A stretch of 64,000 nucleotides of DNA, taken from contig NZ_BSTJ01000013.1 in NCBI RefSeq assembly GCF_030269445.1, positions 161,454 to 225,453 of the forward strand, in the 5' to 3' direction. The notes below the pieces were generated by a model. That model searched no databases, was not told the origin of the DNA, and was given only the letters and a program-made list of their open reading frames with translations. Position numbers and translations under genes: made by a program. Source of the stretch: Actinoallomurus iriomotensis. GTDB taxonomy: Bacteria; Actinomycetota; Actinomycetes; Streptosporangiales; Streptosporangiaceae. Positions 1-8,077 of this stretch are shown here, in pieces (positions within the stretch are counted from its first letter, which is position 1; each line of letters begins with the position of its first letter).

Positions 1-2
1 GC

Positions 3-569
3 ATCATTCCCGAAGTCGCCGAGATATCAAGGCGTGGTGATGTTAAATGGACGCAGGGTGAGCTATCTTATGTAACATGGATCTCCAAGGGGCCTGAAGG
101 TTTCTTGACCTGGAGCGTCAATGTTGGTGACGCTAAATTCTTCGATGCTTTGAAGCCTTATGGAGGAATGTCTGTCAGGGTTCGGGCCATAAGTGAAGGC
201 GTACTTTCCTGGCCACTCAAGGGAGAACGTGAGTCATTGCTGCTTTGCCTTGATGAAATGCGTCACGGGATCGAATTTGTCCGCGATCGGGCCGATCTTG
301 CGTCGCTTCTTGCGGAGGAGTCTGATGTGGTTCGCGGCGCAGCATATGCATGGCAGCCGGCCGCCAGCTACCCCGCAAGGTTGGTTCAATCGCTTGTCCT
401 GGCGAGCGATATAAATGCTAACGACCTAATTGATTGTATAGTCAATAAAATGTCGAGCGATGTGCTCATTCTGCCGAATGGGAATCGACTTGAGATTCGA
501 AAATCGGCGGCATACTGGGCTAAGCAGTATTCCAAGGTCCTTGGCTTTGAGATCCCTTTGCCTCCTTGA
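3..569 (+). CDS. Hypothetical protein, cut by window start
   Basis: The frame is open from base 3 to a TGA at 567-569, so the real start lies upstream of the window. The first in-frame start codon inside it is a TTG at 105. About 188 residues are visible, ending in PLPP. I recognise no family motif, signal peptide or membrane segment. GC content is near 50%, far below the core genes to the right and similar to the MafI-like gene at 20601, which suggests recent transfer. Decayed transposase DNA begins about 130 bases downstream. Small low-GC genes beside mobile DNA are often immunity or cargo genes, but nothing here proves that. Confidence 0.6.
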   Translation: MIPEVAEISRRGDVKWTQGELSYVTWISKGPEGFLTWSVNVGDAKFFDALKPYGGMSVRVRAISEGVLSWPLKGERESLLLCLDEMRHGIEFVRDRADLASLLAEESDVVRGAAYAWQPAASYPARLVQSLVLASDINANDLIDCIVNKMSSDVLILPNGNRLEIRKSAAYWAKQYSKVLGFEIPLPP

Positions 570-703
570 ATCCGTTTCATCCTCTGGCGGAGGGCTGCTG
601 GTCACAGCGTGATCGCGATGCCCGGTTCGGGCCGTGACGCAGAGAAGCTGCCGGTAGATGGGCTGATCACCACAACCAACACCGATTACAACCAGGAGCT
701 TCG

Positions 704-1277
704 GTGTTGTTCTGCCGTGCCGCCGTCGATTTGTCGCGTTCAACGCTGAACTACGTCGTGGGACTGATCCGCCGGCACCACAAGAAAATCGGATCGCCAC
801 GGCGGCTGCTCGACCCCGGCCGACAAGCCTGCTCGTCCTGGTCTACCTGCGTAAAGACGAGACGTTTCCGAGATCAGCGCGGGATTTGTGGTCTCGGCCA
901 CGACGGCCTGGCGGTACGTGGAAGAGACCGTGATGCTGCTGTCGGCGCGTTCGCCCAAACTCACCCAGGCGATACGCAAGGCCAAGCGGGACGGGCTGAC
1001 CCACGTGATCCTCGACGGGACACTCATCCACACCGACCGGGTCAAGGCCGACCGGCCCTACTTCTCCGGCAAGCATCGCGTGCACGGCATAAACGTACAG
1101 GTCATCGCCAGCCCGGACGGGACCATCCTGTGGACCTCCGGAGCACTGCCCGGCAAGACCCACGATCTGACCGCCGCCCGGATCTGGGGCATCTTGCGCG
1201 AACTGGAGTAGGCCAGCGTCCTCATGGCAGACAAGGGATACCAAGGGGCCGAGGCCACCGTCGTGATCACCCGATGA
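704..1277 (+). pseudogene. IS5-like (DDE_Tnp_4 type) transposase, frameshifted and truncated
   Basis: Three frames read together resemble the small actinobacterial transposases with an N-terminal helix-turn-helix and a DDE domain. The first frame gives AVDLSRSTL and GSPRRLLDPGRQA, a second gives LLVLVYLRKDET, and a third (from 888) gives TAWRYVEETV, VILDGTLIHTDR, YFSGKHRVHG and LPGKTHDLTAARI. A TAG at 1209-1211 interrupts the last frame, and homology resumes as ADKGYQGAE before ending near 1277. The gene therefore has two frameshifts, one nonsense codon and no C-terminal third. It abuts an IS256 remnant. The first aspartate of the DDE triad is probably in ILDGT. No terminal inverted repeats were found. 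Confidence 0.8.
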
Positions 1278-1831
1278 CGACAACTGAAGTGAAGGCGGAC
1301 GCCGCAGTGACTGAGTCCGGCAAGCCGGCCAAGAGCAAGGGCGCCGAGAAGTCCGGTACTGATCTGGTCGATCAGCTAGTAGCCCAGGGCCCGCGCGGAG
1401 GGCTTGGAACTGTCCGGTGAGGGCGGTCTGCCGCAGCAACTGACCAAGCGGGTGCTGGAGTCGGCGCTGGAAGGTGAGATCACCGACCACCTCGGCTATG
1501 ACAAGCACGATCCGGCCGGTAAGGACAGCGCCAACTCCCGCAACGGGCACCGGTCCAAGACCGTGACCACCGACATCGGGCCGGTCCAGATCGACGTGCC
1601 CCGCGATCGAGACGGCAGCTTCGAGCCGCAGATCGTCCGCAAGCGACAGCGTCGGCTGACCGGGGTGGATGAGATGGTCGCTGTCGCTGTCTGTCAAGGG
1701 CCTGACGCACGGGGAGATCTCCGCGTACCTGGCCGAGGTCTATGGCGCGAGCGTGTCCAAGCAGACCATCTCCACCATCACCGACAAGGTCATCGATGGG
1801 ATGACCGAATGGCAGCTTCCACCCCAGCCCC
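1274..1831 (+). pseudogene. IS256 (mutator type) transposase, N-terminal half, frameshifted
   Basis: Joined across three frames this matches the N-terminal half of IS256/MULE transposases: LVDQLVAQ, then GEGGLPQQLTKRVLESALEG and DHLGYDKHDPAGK, VPRDRDGSFEPQIVRKRQ, and finally VYGASVSKQTISTITDKV. The first frameshift is best explained by one extra G in the run near 1388, the second lies near 1675. Homology stops after EWQ at about 1820, so the DDE catalytic domain is missing (the family is usually about 400-420 residues). It cannot be active. Confidence 0.85.
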
Positions 1832-2199
1832 GTAATCACCGCAACTCAAATGTCCGGCCTTCCCTATCCCCGGGTCAGAGGCCCCGCGGGAGGCAGGAAC
1901 TTGTGAGTCGCACACGGCTCCGCTGAGCTGTCCGCGTGCGACGCGAGCGTGTCCGTTCCGCGCGGAGGATCCAATTCCGGACGAAGGGCTGCCAGCGCCG
2001 GAGCCGTCGTCGGACGTCCTGCTGCGGGTGGGGCTATCTGGGAGAGCAGGGTTCGCTCCGAGTCGCCCCGTGGGGCCCGGCGTGTCATATGCAGGCTGGA
2101 ATGACGATCGTCGTCGTGTGATCGATATCGGGTTTGCACATCGCGCCCGGTCTGCGCACTTCCCTGTCGATGCCGGACAGGCGTGCAGATGGAGGAGCG
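1832..2199. other. Intergenic region without recognisable gene
   Basis: This stretch follows the IS256 remnant. Open frames here are short, and none has a good ribosome binding site or a recognisable domain. It is probably leftover island DNA plus the leader of the small gene at 2200. Confidence 0.5.
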
Positions 2200-2415
2200 A
2201 TGCAGCAGGAAACCCCTCAGCCCTCAGTGCAGCAGCGAGATGGAACAGTGCCGTCGTCGAATGAGCACGTGAGCACGCCGGGACTGATGGCCGTCGTGAA
2301 CGCGATGCTCGTGGGCGTCCCCGCTGCCTACGCTGCCTCCCGTTCGGTCTTGATCACCGTGATCACGGGAGCGATCGCGTTTGGGGTCGTCCTCATGTGG
2401 CGCTGGATCCGCTGA
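2200..2415 (+). CDS. Small predicted membrane protein
   Basis: A 71-residue protein starting at an ATG preceded by GGAGGA at 2191-2196. Its first 35 residues are polar and rich in Q, S and P. The rest carries two hydrophobic stretches (about residues 31-45 and 48-66) separated by a short ASRS linker, so a two-helix hairpin in the membrane is likely, ending in RWIR. I recognise no family. It stands alone about 190 bases upstream of a sigma factor on the same strand, and a functional link is not shown. The good Shine-Dalgarno and the clear amphiphilic layout favour a real gene. Confidence 0.5.
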   Translation: MQQETPQPSVQQRDGTVPSSNEHVSTPGLMAVVNAMLVGVPAAYAASRSVLITVITGAIAFGVVLMWRWIR

Positions 2416-2607
2416 CTTCGAACCCTTCCCGAAAATATCTGGAGAAGGGACTGCACGTTCGGAGCTCCATACGACACTGATAGAGCAAAAGGGGGGCCAC
2501 CGCAGCATGGCGGCGCCTCTGAACCACCCACCACAGGAGAAGGGCCACGCCATGTTGCCATCCCGCGGTCAGGCACTACGCCGACACCACACAAAGGAGC
2601 AGGCCCC

Positions 2608-3126
2608 TTGTACGCCCAGAGCGACCTCACCCCCGAAAATTTCGATGACTACTTCCGCTTCGACCTTCCTCGCCTGATCCGCTTCACGGTGCGCCTTGGC
2701 GCGTCCTTGCCGGAGGCCGAGGACGTGGCGCAGCAGGCCATGCTCGATGTCTTCCGCCACTGGGACGACGTCACCGCGCCGGCCGCCTACACGCGCACCG
2801 CCGCCACGCGGATCTACCTGCGCGGCCGCAAGAACGCCAAGCGGGAGCATGAGGCGGTCCAGCGTAGCTGGATCCAGGAGACGAAGGAGCTGGCCTTCGA
2901 CGGGGACGTCCAGTACGTCATGAACATGCTGGCCGGGCTGCCGACCGACCAGCGCGAGATCATGGCGTGGGCGATCGACGGCTACGGGCCCAGCGAGATC
3001 GCCGAACTCACCGGCCGGACGGCCGCCACGGTCCGGTCTCAGCTGCGGCACGCGCGGCGCAAGCTCGCGCAGACCATCGCTCAGCGCAACCACGAGCCGA
3101 CCAGGAAGGAGGACGGCGATGGATAA
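2608..3126 (+). CDS. ECF-type RNA polymerase sigma factor
   Basis: A 172-residue sigma-70 family protein that would redirect RNA polymerase to a small promoter set. The TTG start is chosen because AAAGGAG lies at 2594-2600. Region 2 spans roughly residues 10-85, with the helical sequence EAEDVAQQAMLDVFRHW typical of region 2.2-2.3. Region 4 spans about residues 105-160, with LPTDQREIMAWAIDGYGPSE followed by the recognition helix TAATVRSQLRHARRKL. Length is usual for ECF factors. The stop overlaps the start of a 45-codon gene by 8 bases, so the two are translationally coupled. No classical anti-sigma gene with a zinc motif or membrane segment follows; the tiny overlapping product may take that role. 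Confidence 0.88.
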   Translation: MYAQSDLTPENFDDYFRFDLPRLIRFTVRLGASLPEAEDVAQQAMLDVFRHWDDVTAPAAYTRTAATRIYLRGRKNAKREHEAVQRSWIQETKELAFDGDVQYVMNMLAGLPTDQREIMAWAIDGYGPSEIAELTGRTAATVRSQLRHARRKLAQTIAQRNHEPTRKEDGDG

Positions 3127-3256
3127 GGAGACCGACTTCGTACTCGACCGACTCCTCGATCAGACCGCCGAGTCCGCACTGGCCACTCTGACCGCGGGAA
3201 TCGACATTGAACAGCGCCTCCGTGACCTCTACCGCGAGGCTGAAGAGGCCCCCTGA
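3119..3256 (+). CDS. 45-residue protein coupled to the sigma factor
   Basis: The ATG at 3119-3121 lies inside the last codons of the sigma factor gene and is preceded by AGGAAGGAGG at 3102-3111, a very strong ribosome binding site. The product is short, acidic and mostly helical in character, with DRLLDQTAESALATL followed by IDIEQRLRDLYREAE. There is no cysteine, signal peptide or membrane segment. Overlap with the sigma gene argues for stoichiometric co-expression, so a role as sigma regulator or partner is a reasonable inference. A perfect inverted repeat follows 14 bases after the stop. Confidence 0.6.
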   Translation: MDKETDFVLDRLLDQTAESALATLTAGIDIEQRLRDLYREAEEAP

Positions 3257-3270
3257 ACCGATGTCCATGG

Positions 3271-3293
3271 TCCCGGGATCTATGATCCCGGGA
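3271..3293. terminator. Perfect 10-bp inverted repeat after sigma operon
   Basis: TCCCGGGATC and GATCCCGGGA are separated by TAT, 14 bases after the stop of the 45-residue gene. The RNA would fold into a stable hairpin. There is no downstream T-run, so it may be a terminator of the U-less kind common in high-GC actinomycetes, or a binding site. Confidence 0.45.
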
Positions 3294-3811
3294 TCATTCG
3301 CATTGGGCGGGTGTCGGGAAGAGATACGCCCCAAGAGGTCAGGGTGTGAGGAGCGAATCGAAAAGCCCTGTTGGTCGGGGCCTGTGGAGGTGCTGCGGCG
3401 AGTTCGTTACTGCGGTGGGCCGCGGCGGCGCGCAGCGTCGGCGCCTTGACGCTTTGAACGCTGACCTGCGAAGACGCCCCACCCTCGAATACGCGCATAG
3501 TACGTGGACGCCGACAACGAGTCGCCTCGGACGGCATACGGCTGCACACGCACGAAACCCCGGCGATCAACGTTTCCGCTGGTCAACCGAGGTTTTCTCT
3601 TGATCCACTGAGGCGCCCCCTGCAGGGCGCACAGAACAAGGGAATGCAGCCTTTCGGTCTTCTGATCATTGGGGACAGTGTTGCCCTACTCGGCAGTTCT
3701 CGTCAGGGCGGCTCACGCTGAGGGGCGCGCGCCAGTCTTGCGAGATGGGGGTTCAGTACGGCGGGGGACACGAACCAAACGCACATGCCTTCGTTCGCAG
3801 CATGTCGTTTT
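3294..3811. other. Intergenic region, no gene recognised
   Basis: About 500 bases with only short, unconvincing open frames on both strands. No RNA gene, repeat or transposase fragment was recognised. Confidence 0.5.
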
Positions 3812-4225
3812 CTAGGTGGCAGGTGAGCCTCGGCGCTGCGAGGTAGGCGCGCTCCCGCATCCGGGATCAGTCGTGGGTGTAGGGCGGCGCCGCGCCAGTC
3901 GTAGCTGTACGGGTAGGTGAGTGTGCAGGAGCTCCTTCTTGGCGAACATCGGTGCGACCTCCGGGGTGTCCTGCACCATCCAGACGTCGCCGGCGCCGTC
4001 CGGGGTCACGCCGGAGACCGCGTGCCGGCCGTCCGGCGTCAGGACGCGGGTCCAGGATGTTCCGTCCCAGTGCAGGGCGACCGAGCGGTACTGCCGTGGC
4101 TGCCCGTCGGTGGGGAGCCAGTCGTAGTCGCCGACCGCCCAGACGTCGTTCGAAGCGAGCGCTGTGACGCTGTGCAGGCTGGTCTCGGCTCCCTCGGGAG
4201 TGGCGATATCGGGCAGCGGAACCCT
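3812..4225 (-). pseudogene. Beta-propeller (kelch/galactose-oxidase-like) protein fragment
   Basis: On the minus strand, the segment TSLHSVTALASNDVWAVGDY followed by SVALHWDGTSW and VTPDGAGDVWMVQDTPE is typical of repeated blades in secreted beta-propeller proteins. Two blade-like repeats are visible. The 5' side is cut where an IS5-type element begins near 4226, and the 3' end runs into a different frame after HTHLPV, where another frame continues as TYPYSYDWRGAALH. The gene is thus both interrupted and frameshifted. No start codon or signal peptide remains. Confidence 0.6.
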
Positions 4226-5033
4226 GGTCAGCCCTGGCTCGTCTCCGATGGCTTGTGGGAGCGGATCGAACCGCTGTTGCCGGTCATCAAACGGCGCAAG
4301 CACCATCCGGGGCGCAAGCGGATCGATGACCGCAAGGTGCTGTGCGGGATCTTGTTCGTGCTCTACACCGGGATCCCGTGGGAGTTCTTGCCTCAGGAAC
4401 TGGGGTTCGGCTCAGGCATGACCTGCTGGCGGCGGTTGCGGACTGGCATGAGGCCAGGGTGTGGGACAAGCTGCACGAACTGCTGCCGGCCGAACTGCAG
4501 GCCGCTGATCAGCTGGATTGGTCCAAGGCGGTGGTCGACGGCTCACATGTGCGGGCGCTCAAAGGCGGCCCAGAACCGGTCCGAACCCGGTCGACCGCGC
4601 CAAACCGGGCTCCAAACACCACGTCATCAGCGACGGGAACGGCATCCCCCTCGCCGTCACGCTGACCGGCGGGAACCGTAACGACATCACTCAGCTGATG
4701 CCGCTGATCGATGCGATCGGGCCGGTACGAGGCAAGGTCGGCCGGCCACGCCGACGCTCGGACACACTCCTCACCGACCGAGGCTATGACCACGACAAAT
4801 ACCGACGCCTCGTCCGGGCCAAAGGCATCAAGCCCCTGATCGCCCGCCGCGGCACACCCCACGGCTCAGGCCTGGGCACCCACCGCTACGTCATCGAGCA
4901 GACCATTGCCCTGCTCCACTGGTTCAGACGACTACGCGTCCGCTGGGAGATCCGCGACGACATCCACGAAGCCTTCATGACCCTCGCCAGCACCATCATC
5001 TGCTGGCGACGCCTCAACAAGACAATGTGTTAG
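4226..5033 (+). pseudogene. IS5 family transposase, two frameshifts
   Basis: Read over three frames this is an almost full-length IS5-group transposase. Frame one gives VSDGLWERIEPLLPV, HHPGRKRIDDRK and LFVLYTGIPWEFLPQELG. Frame two gives DWHEARVWDKLHELLPAEL and DQLDWSKAVVDGSHVRALKG. Frame three gives SKHHVISDGNGIPLAVTLTG, GNRNDITQL, LLTDRGYDHDKYR, LIARRGTPHGSG and FRRLRVRWEIRDDIHEAFM. The frameshifts fall near 4445 and 4580. The C-terminus at 5033 looks native. The left end is unclear because no matching terminal repeat was found at the junction with the beta-propeller fragment. It sits between two broken host genes. Confidence 0.85.
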
Positions 5034-5149
5034 GACCTCTAAGGGCGGCACCGAATCGTCCTTCTCAGACGGTGGAACGGCGATTCGCTGCCCGGTACCG
5101 GCGGCAGTGGCGATCAGCCCTGCAGACCTGTGGCGGTTCGCTGGGCTGA

Positions 5150-5305
5150 TCCGCTCGTACGCGAAGCCGATCAGATGCCGGCGTCGTCGCTCCGCCTCCT
5201 CCTCCGCGATGTCGATGTCACCGAAGCGGTGGACGAGCGAGGCGATCAGGCGGCCGTATTCCTCGCGGGGAAGACCCGCTCGACGGCCGCCTTTCCGCCC
5301 TGCAT
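5150..5305 (-). pseudogene. Remnant of ECF sigma factor (YCII-associated type)
   Basis: A minus-strand ATG at 5305 begins MQGGKAAVERVF, and after a shift near 5270 a second frame continues REEYGRLIASLVHRFGDIDI followed by AEEEA. This is the start of the sigma factors that usually follow YCII/DGPF-domain genes in actinobacteria. Here the order is kept, with the YCII stop 25 bases upstream. Conservation fades after about 5200 and an IS5 remnant ends at 5033, so region 2 is incomplete and region 4 is lost. Confidence 0.55.
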
Positions 5306-5329
5306 CGAACAGTCGTCGGGCGGGCCGGC

Positions 5330-5692
5330 TCAGGCGAGGCCGTCGAATGGACGGACCTCGACCTTGCCCCGGCACGCTTTAGACCCCTCGGCCGCGAGCT
5401 TGAGCGCCACGTCGAGATCGGGTGCGTCGATGACCCAGAAACCCCCGATGACCTCCCTGGTCTCGAGGTAGGGGCCGTCGGTCATCACCGGCGTCTTACC
5501 CTGGCCGTCGACGACGGTCGCCGTCGATGCCGGCGCGAGCCCACCGGCGAAGACCCAGTAGCCATCGGCACGAAGCTTGTCATTGAAGGCGCCGGTCGCC
5601 GCGAACGCCTCCTCCATCTCCTCCTTGGAGCCGTAGTTGCCGAACTCATTTATCTCGGCGGGGCCGTGCACGGTCAACAGGTAGTGCGTCAT
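5330..5692 (-). CDS. YCII/DGPF-domain protein
   Basis: A complete 120-residue protein of the YCII family, which adopts a ferredoxin-like fold. The diagnostic part is TDGPYLETREVIGGFWVIDA at about residues 75-95, followed by the helix DLDVALKLAAEGSKACRGK and the C-terminal sequence VEVRPFD. The ATG at 5692 is preceded by AAGGAG. Family members lie upstream of a dedicated ECF sigma factor and are thought to work with it. Here that partner is reduced to a remnant immediately downstream, so this gene appears to be orphaned. No reaction can be assigned. Confidence 0.88.
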   Translation of the reverse strand: MTHYLLTVHGPAEINEFGNYGSKEEMEEAFAATGAFNDKLRADGYWVFAGGLAPASTATVVDGQGKTPVMTDGPYLETREVIGGFWVIDAPDLDVALKLAAEGSKACRGKVEVRPFDGLA

Positions 5693-6043
5693 CCCGCTTC
5701 TCCTTAAGTTCTGGGCGGTCCGGATGACCGCCGTCTACCCCCATTACGAACGGCATTCCGTCGATGCGACAACCTGCCACGGAAAACCTTGCGATCGGGA
5801 TCCTCATAAGCGAACTGCTCGTTCGACGTCCTGCCGCAGAAGCACCGGACGCTCGTGTGCAGGCTCAGCGCCGACGAGACTGGCTGCGCCGGCGTCACGG
5901 CCGGGACTCGCGCTGGTGCTGCGTCAACCACGCATTCACCCGTAGAACATATCTTCTCGCGACCTGTCGGATCCGGACCCGCCCGTTCGTGGAGGGGCAT
6001 GAGCGGTCGCACCGGGCGGGCTGCCGAGGAAACGGAGCCCGAC
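5693..6043. other. Intergenic region, no gene recognised
   Basis: Divergent spacer upstream of the YCII gene. Several overlapping open frames exist on both strands but none has a recognisable domain. A promoter for the YCII gene should lie in the first 100 bases. Confidence 0.45.
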
Positions 6044-6180
6044 ATGTCCACGACGCAGATCCCCACCCGCGTAACCCCCAGCGCGTCGACCCAGCTGCCG
6101 AACGACAGACAGTCTGGAAGCACGGCGTCGCCGCAGCCGTCCTCGCCTCGGTCGCCACGGACTGGTCCGCGCCGGGGGCC
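6044..6180 (+). pseudogene. Possible DUF6069-like membrane protein remnant
   Basis: An ATG at 6044 after GAGGAAACGGAG starts MSTTQIPTRVTPSAS. A shift near 6110 leads into TVWKHGVAAAVLASVAT, which resembles the first membrane helix of small DUF6069-type proteins. Homology stops at about 6165 and no further helices follow. This is a short match from memory and could be coincidental. Confidence 0.3.
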
Positions 6181-6228
6181 TTGCTTCGACGGTTTGTCGG
6201 CTCAGCAAGCGACCAAGGTTTGTACGGC

Positions 6229-6490
6229 GTGATCGAAGTCAGCCGATCCTGGATGGGGCCGAGGTTGGCGTGGTCCGAGCCCGTGGTGGTGCGAGACGGC
6301 GTCCGGCTGGTTTGTCGAGACTGGGGCGGATCGGGACAGCCGATCGTACTGTTGCACGAGCCGGCCGGCCATGCAGGTGGATGGGACCTGATGTGCCAGA
6401 GGTTGAGTCCCCGGTATCGGGTCATCGCGCTCGACCAACGTGACCACGGCGCCAGCGAACGCCACCCGCAAGACCTCTCCCGTGCCGCCT
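6229..6490 (+). pseudogene. Alpha/beta hydrolase, N-terminal fragment
   Basis: From a GTG at 6229 the frame reads VVVRDGVRLVCRDWGGSGQP, then IVLLHEPAGHAGGWDLM, LSPRYRVIALDQRDHGASER. This is the first half of an alpha/beta hydrolase: strand beta-3, the HG-like oxyanion turn (here HEP) and the DQRDHGxS segment after strand beta-4. The frame breaks off near 6490, before the nucleophile elbow, where a transposase remnant starts. It has no catalytic residue and cannot be functional. Confidence 0.7.
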
Positions 6491-6690
6491 CCGATGGGGC
6501 AGCGAGGAACGCGGTGGCGTGGCCTGCTGGTCTGCGCGATCGACGGCACCACCCTGACCGTGCCGACAACTCCAGGATGCTGACCCACCTCACCGAACAA
6601 CGCGGCAACCACGGTCGTACCGGCTACTCGCAGATCCGGCTGGTGGCCCTGGCCGAGCATTCTGCGTGCGGCACCGCCGGCCCGCGCCGC
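6491..6690 (+). pseudogene. IS4-type transposase fragment
   Basis: One frame reads RGLLVCAIDGTTLTVP and, after a shift near 6570, another reads DNSRMLTHLTEQRGNHGRTG followed by YSQIRLVALAEHSACGT. This is the central segment around the first aspartate (AIDGTT) of the DDE domain of IS4-group transposases. Only about 65 residues survive. It is joined directly to the truncated hydrolase, so the junction marks an insertion or deletion event. Confidence 0.65.
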
Positions 6691-6708
6691 TTCGCGAGCC
6701 GGCGGTGC
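6671..6708. terminator. Strong GC-rich hairpin
   Basis: GCACCGCCGGC at 6671-6681 pairs perfectly with GCCGGCGGTGC at 6698-6708. It lies about 70 bases beyond the 3' end of the minus-strand I36 inhibitor gene and could terminate it, though there is no T-run on that strand. Confidence 0.35.
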
Positions 6709-6778
6709 ATGCCCGACCCTCCGATGGGCGGGCCCGCGCGTTTCCCCGTCTACCGAGCGTGCCCGTCCGGATGCCAGA

Positions 6779-7135
6779 TCAGTACGCGCCGAGTCCCCTA
6801 CGCCCGGTGCCCAGGTCCGTCACCTGCTGGAAAGGCGCGATAAGGACACTGCCTCGCATGCAGAGCCAAGTGGCATGCAACCGCTGGGTGTACGGCGTGT
6901 TGTTCCAGACGGAATGCGCGGTGATCGGCAGGTTTTGGCAGTTTCCTGGATCGGCCGGAGCCTGCGAGTTCTTGAACCCCTGGAAAAAGGGTTGTGACCA
7001 CAAGCAAACGCGGTTGTAGGTGCAAGTCGGTGTCACCGCTGCGCTGGTCGATGGCGCGGCGTCCGCCTGAGCGCCTGACAGGAGCGCCGCGCCGAAAGCG
7101 ATGGTGAGAGCGATCGGCACGCTGCGTCGTGGCAT
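6779..7135 (-). CDS. Secreted peptidase-inhibitor I36-like protein
   Basis: A 118-residue protein beginning MPRRSVPIALTIAFGAALL, a classical signal peptide with cleavage likely after QADAA. The mature part has the cysteine-rich I36 pattern: CTYNRVCLWSQPFFQG, a central NCQNLPITAHSVWNNT, and a final LHATWLCMRG. Members are small extracellular inhibitors of proteases (streptomycete SMI type). The gene has lost its own upstream region: the ATG follows in frame on a truncated AraC gene with no visible ribosome binding site, so one continuous frame runs from 7417 to 6779. Expression may therefore be impaired. Family assignment rests on the spacing of cysteines and CLWS. Confidence 0.7.
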   Translation of the reverse strand: MPRRSVPIALTIAFGAALLSGAQADAAPSTSAAVTPTCTYNRVCLWSQPFFQGFKNSQAPADPGNCQNLPITAHSVWNNTPYTQRLHATWLCMRGSVLIAPFQQVTDLGTGRRGLGAY

Positions 7136-7825
7136 TAATGATGCGGCCAGGTGGGGATCGGTCAAATCGCGTCGGCACTGTTCGAGGCGGCGTTCTCGGA
7201 TCCAGCCCGCGACGGTGCGCCCGTCCTGCTGGAACAGCTTGTGCAGGTAGCGCAGGGAGATGTGGTGTGCTGAGGCGATCGCGGCCGGGGGCAGGTTGAC
7301 ATCGCCCAGGTGGGTCTGGATGAAGGCGTGGATCTGTGCCATCAGAGCACGCCGCCTGGTGTGGGTCGGCACTGACTCGTGGGCGTCCAGCGCGCCGGCC
7401 AACGCGGCGGTCAGCACATCAAGGGTCAGGGTGGAGACCCGCGCCGCCTCGGCCGGGCTGAACTCCTCCAGGGACCGGGCCAGTTACAGAAGAAACTGCG
7501 AGGCCAACGCACCGATGCCCCGGTCGCCCCGGATGCGGACCGCGCTGAGCCTCCGTACGCTCCGCTCGGGCAACGGCAGCATCGAGCGCGGGAACTGCAA
7601 CGACAGCAACCGGCCCCCTGCGGGATCGCCCGACCCGAACCTGGTCAGGTAGGGACGCGAGCTGTCGCGCAGCATCAGATCCCCGATACGCAGATCCGCC
7701 TGCCGACCGGCTTGCTCTCCGACGGCGTGACCGCGAACGGTGCAGGTCACGAAAAGGGTTTCCGGGTCGGCCCGGCGGATCAGCCGGGGCGTGCGCCGGA
7801 TCGTCAGCGACGGCGCGGTCAGCAA
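7136..7825 (-). pseudogene. AraC family regulator, nonsense codon and C-terminal deletion
   Basis: The minus strand encodes an AraC-type regulator. An N-terminal ligand-binding part contains TIRRTPRLIRRADPETLFV, RIGDLMLRDSSRPY and PLPERSVRRLSAVRI. A TAA at 7486-7484 follows, and the same frame then continues with LARSLEEFSPAEAARVSTL and the first HTH, AIASAHHISLRYLHKLFQQ, GRTVAGWIRERRLEQCRRDL. After DPHLAA the sequence switches to the start of the I36 gene, so the second HTH of the DNA-binding domain is deleted. The start upstream of 7825 is not identifiable. Confidence 0.75.
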
Positions 7826-8077
7826 GGATGCCTGAACGAGGTAGCAGGTTTCACTGGACCGGTTGGTGAGGATCAGCGTGGCGATCGCCTTTTCCGCCCA
7901 GATTTTCGGCTACGCCTATGCGGCCTGCACGTATTCGTGTGGAAGGCCACCGAGTCCGTCACGTCGTGTGATCTTGCCGCAGTGACGTGATCTGCGACAC
8001 TCCCTGGGCTTGCGACGTCACAAACGCCTCCTCCGATCAGTCATATCAGCGAGATACCGGCAGATTGGGGGAGGCTG

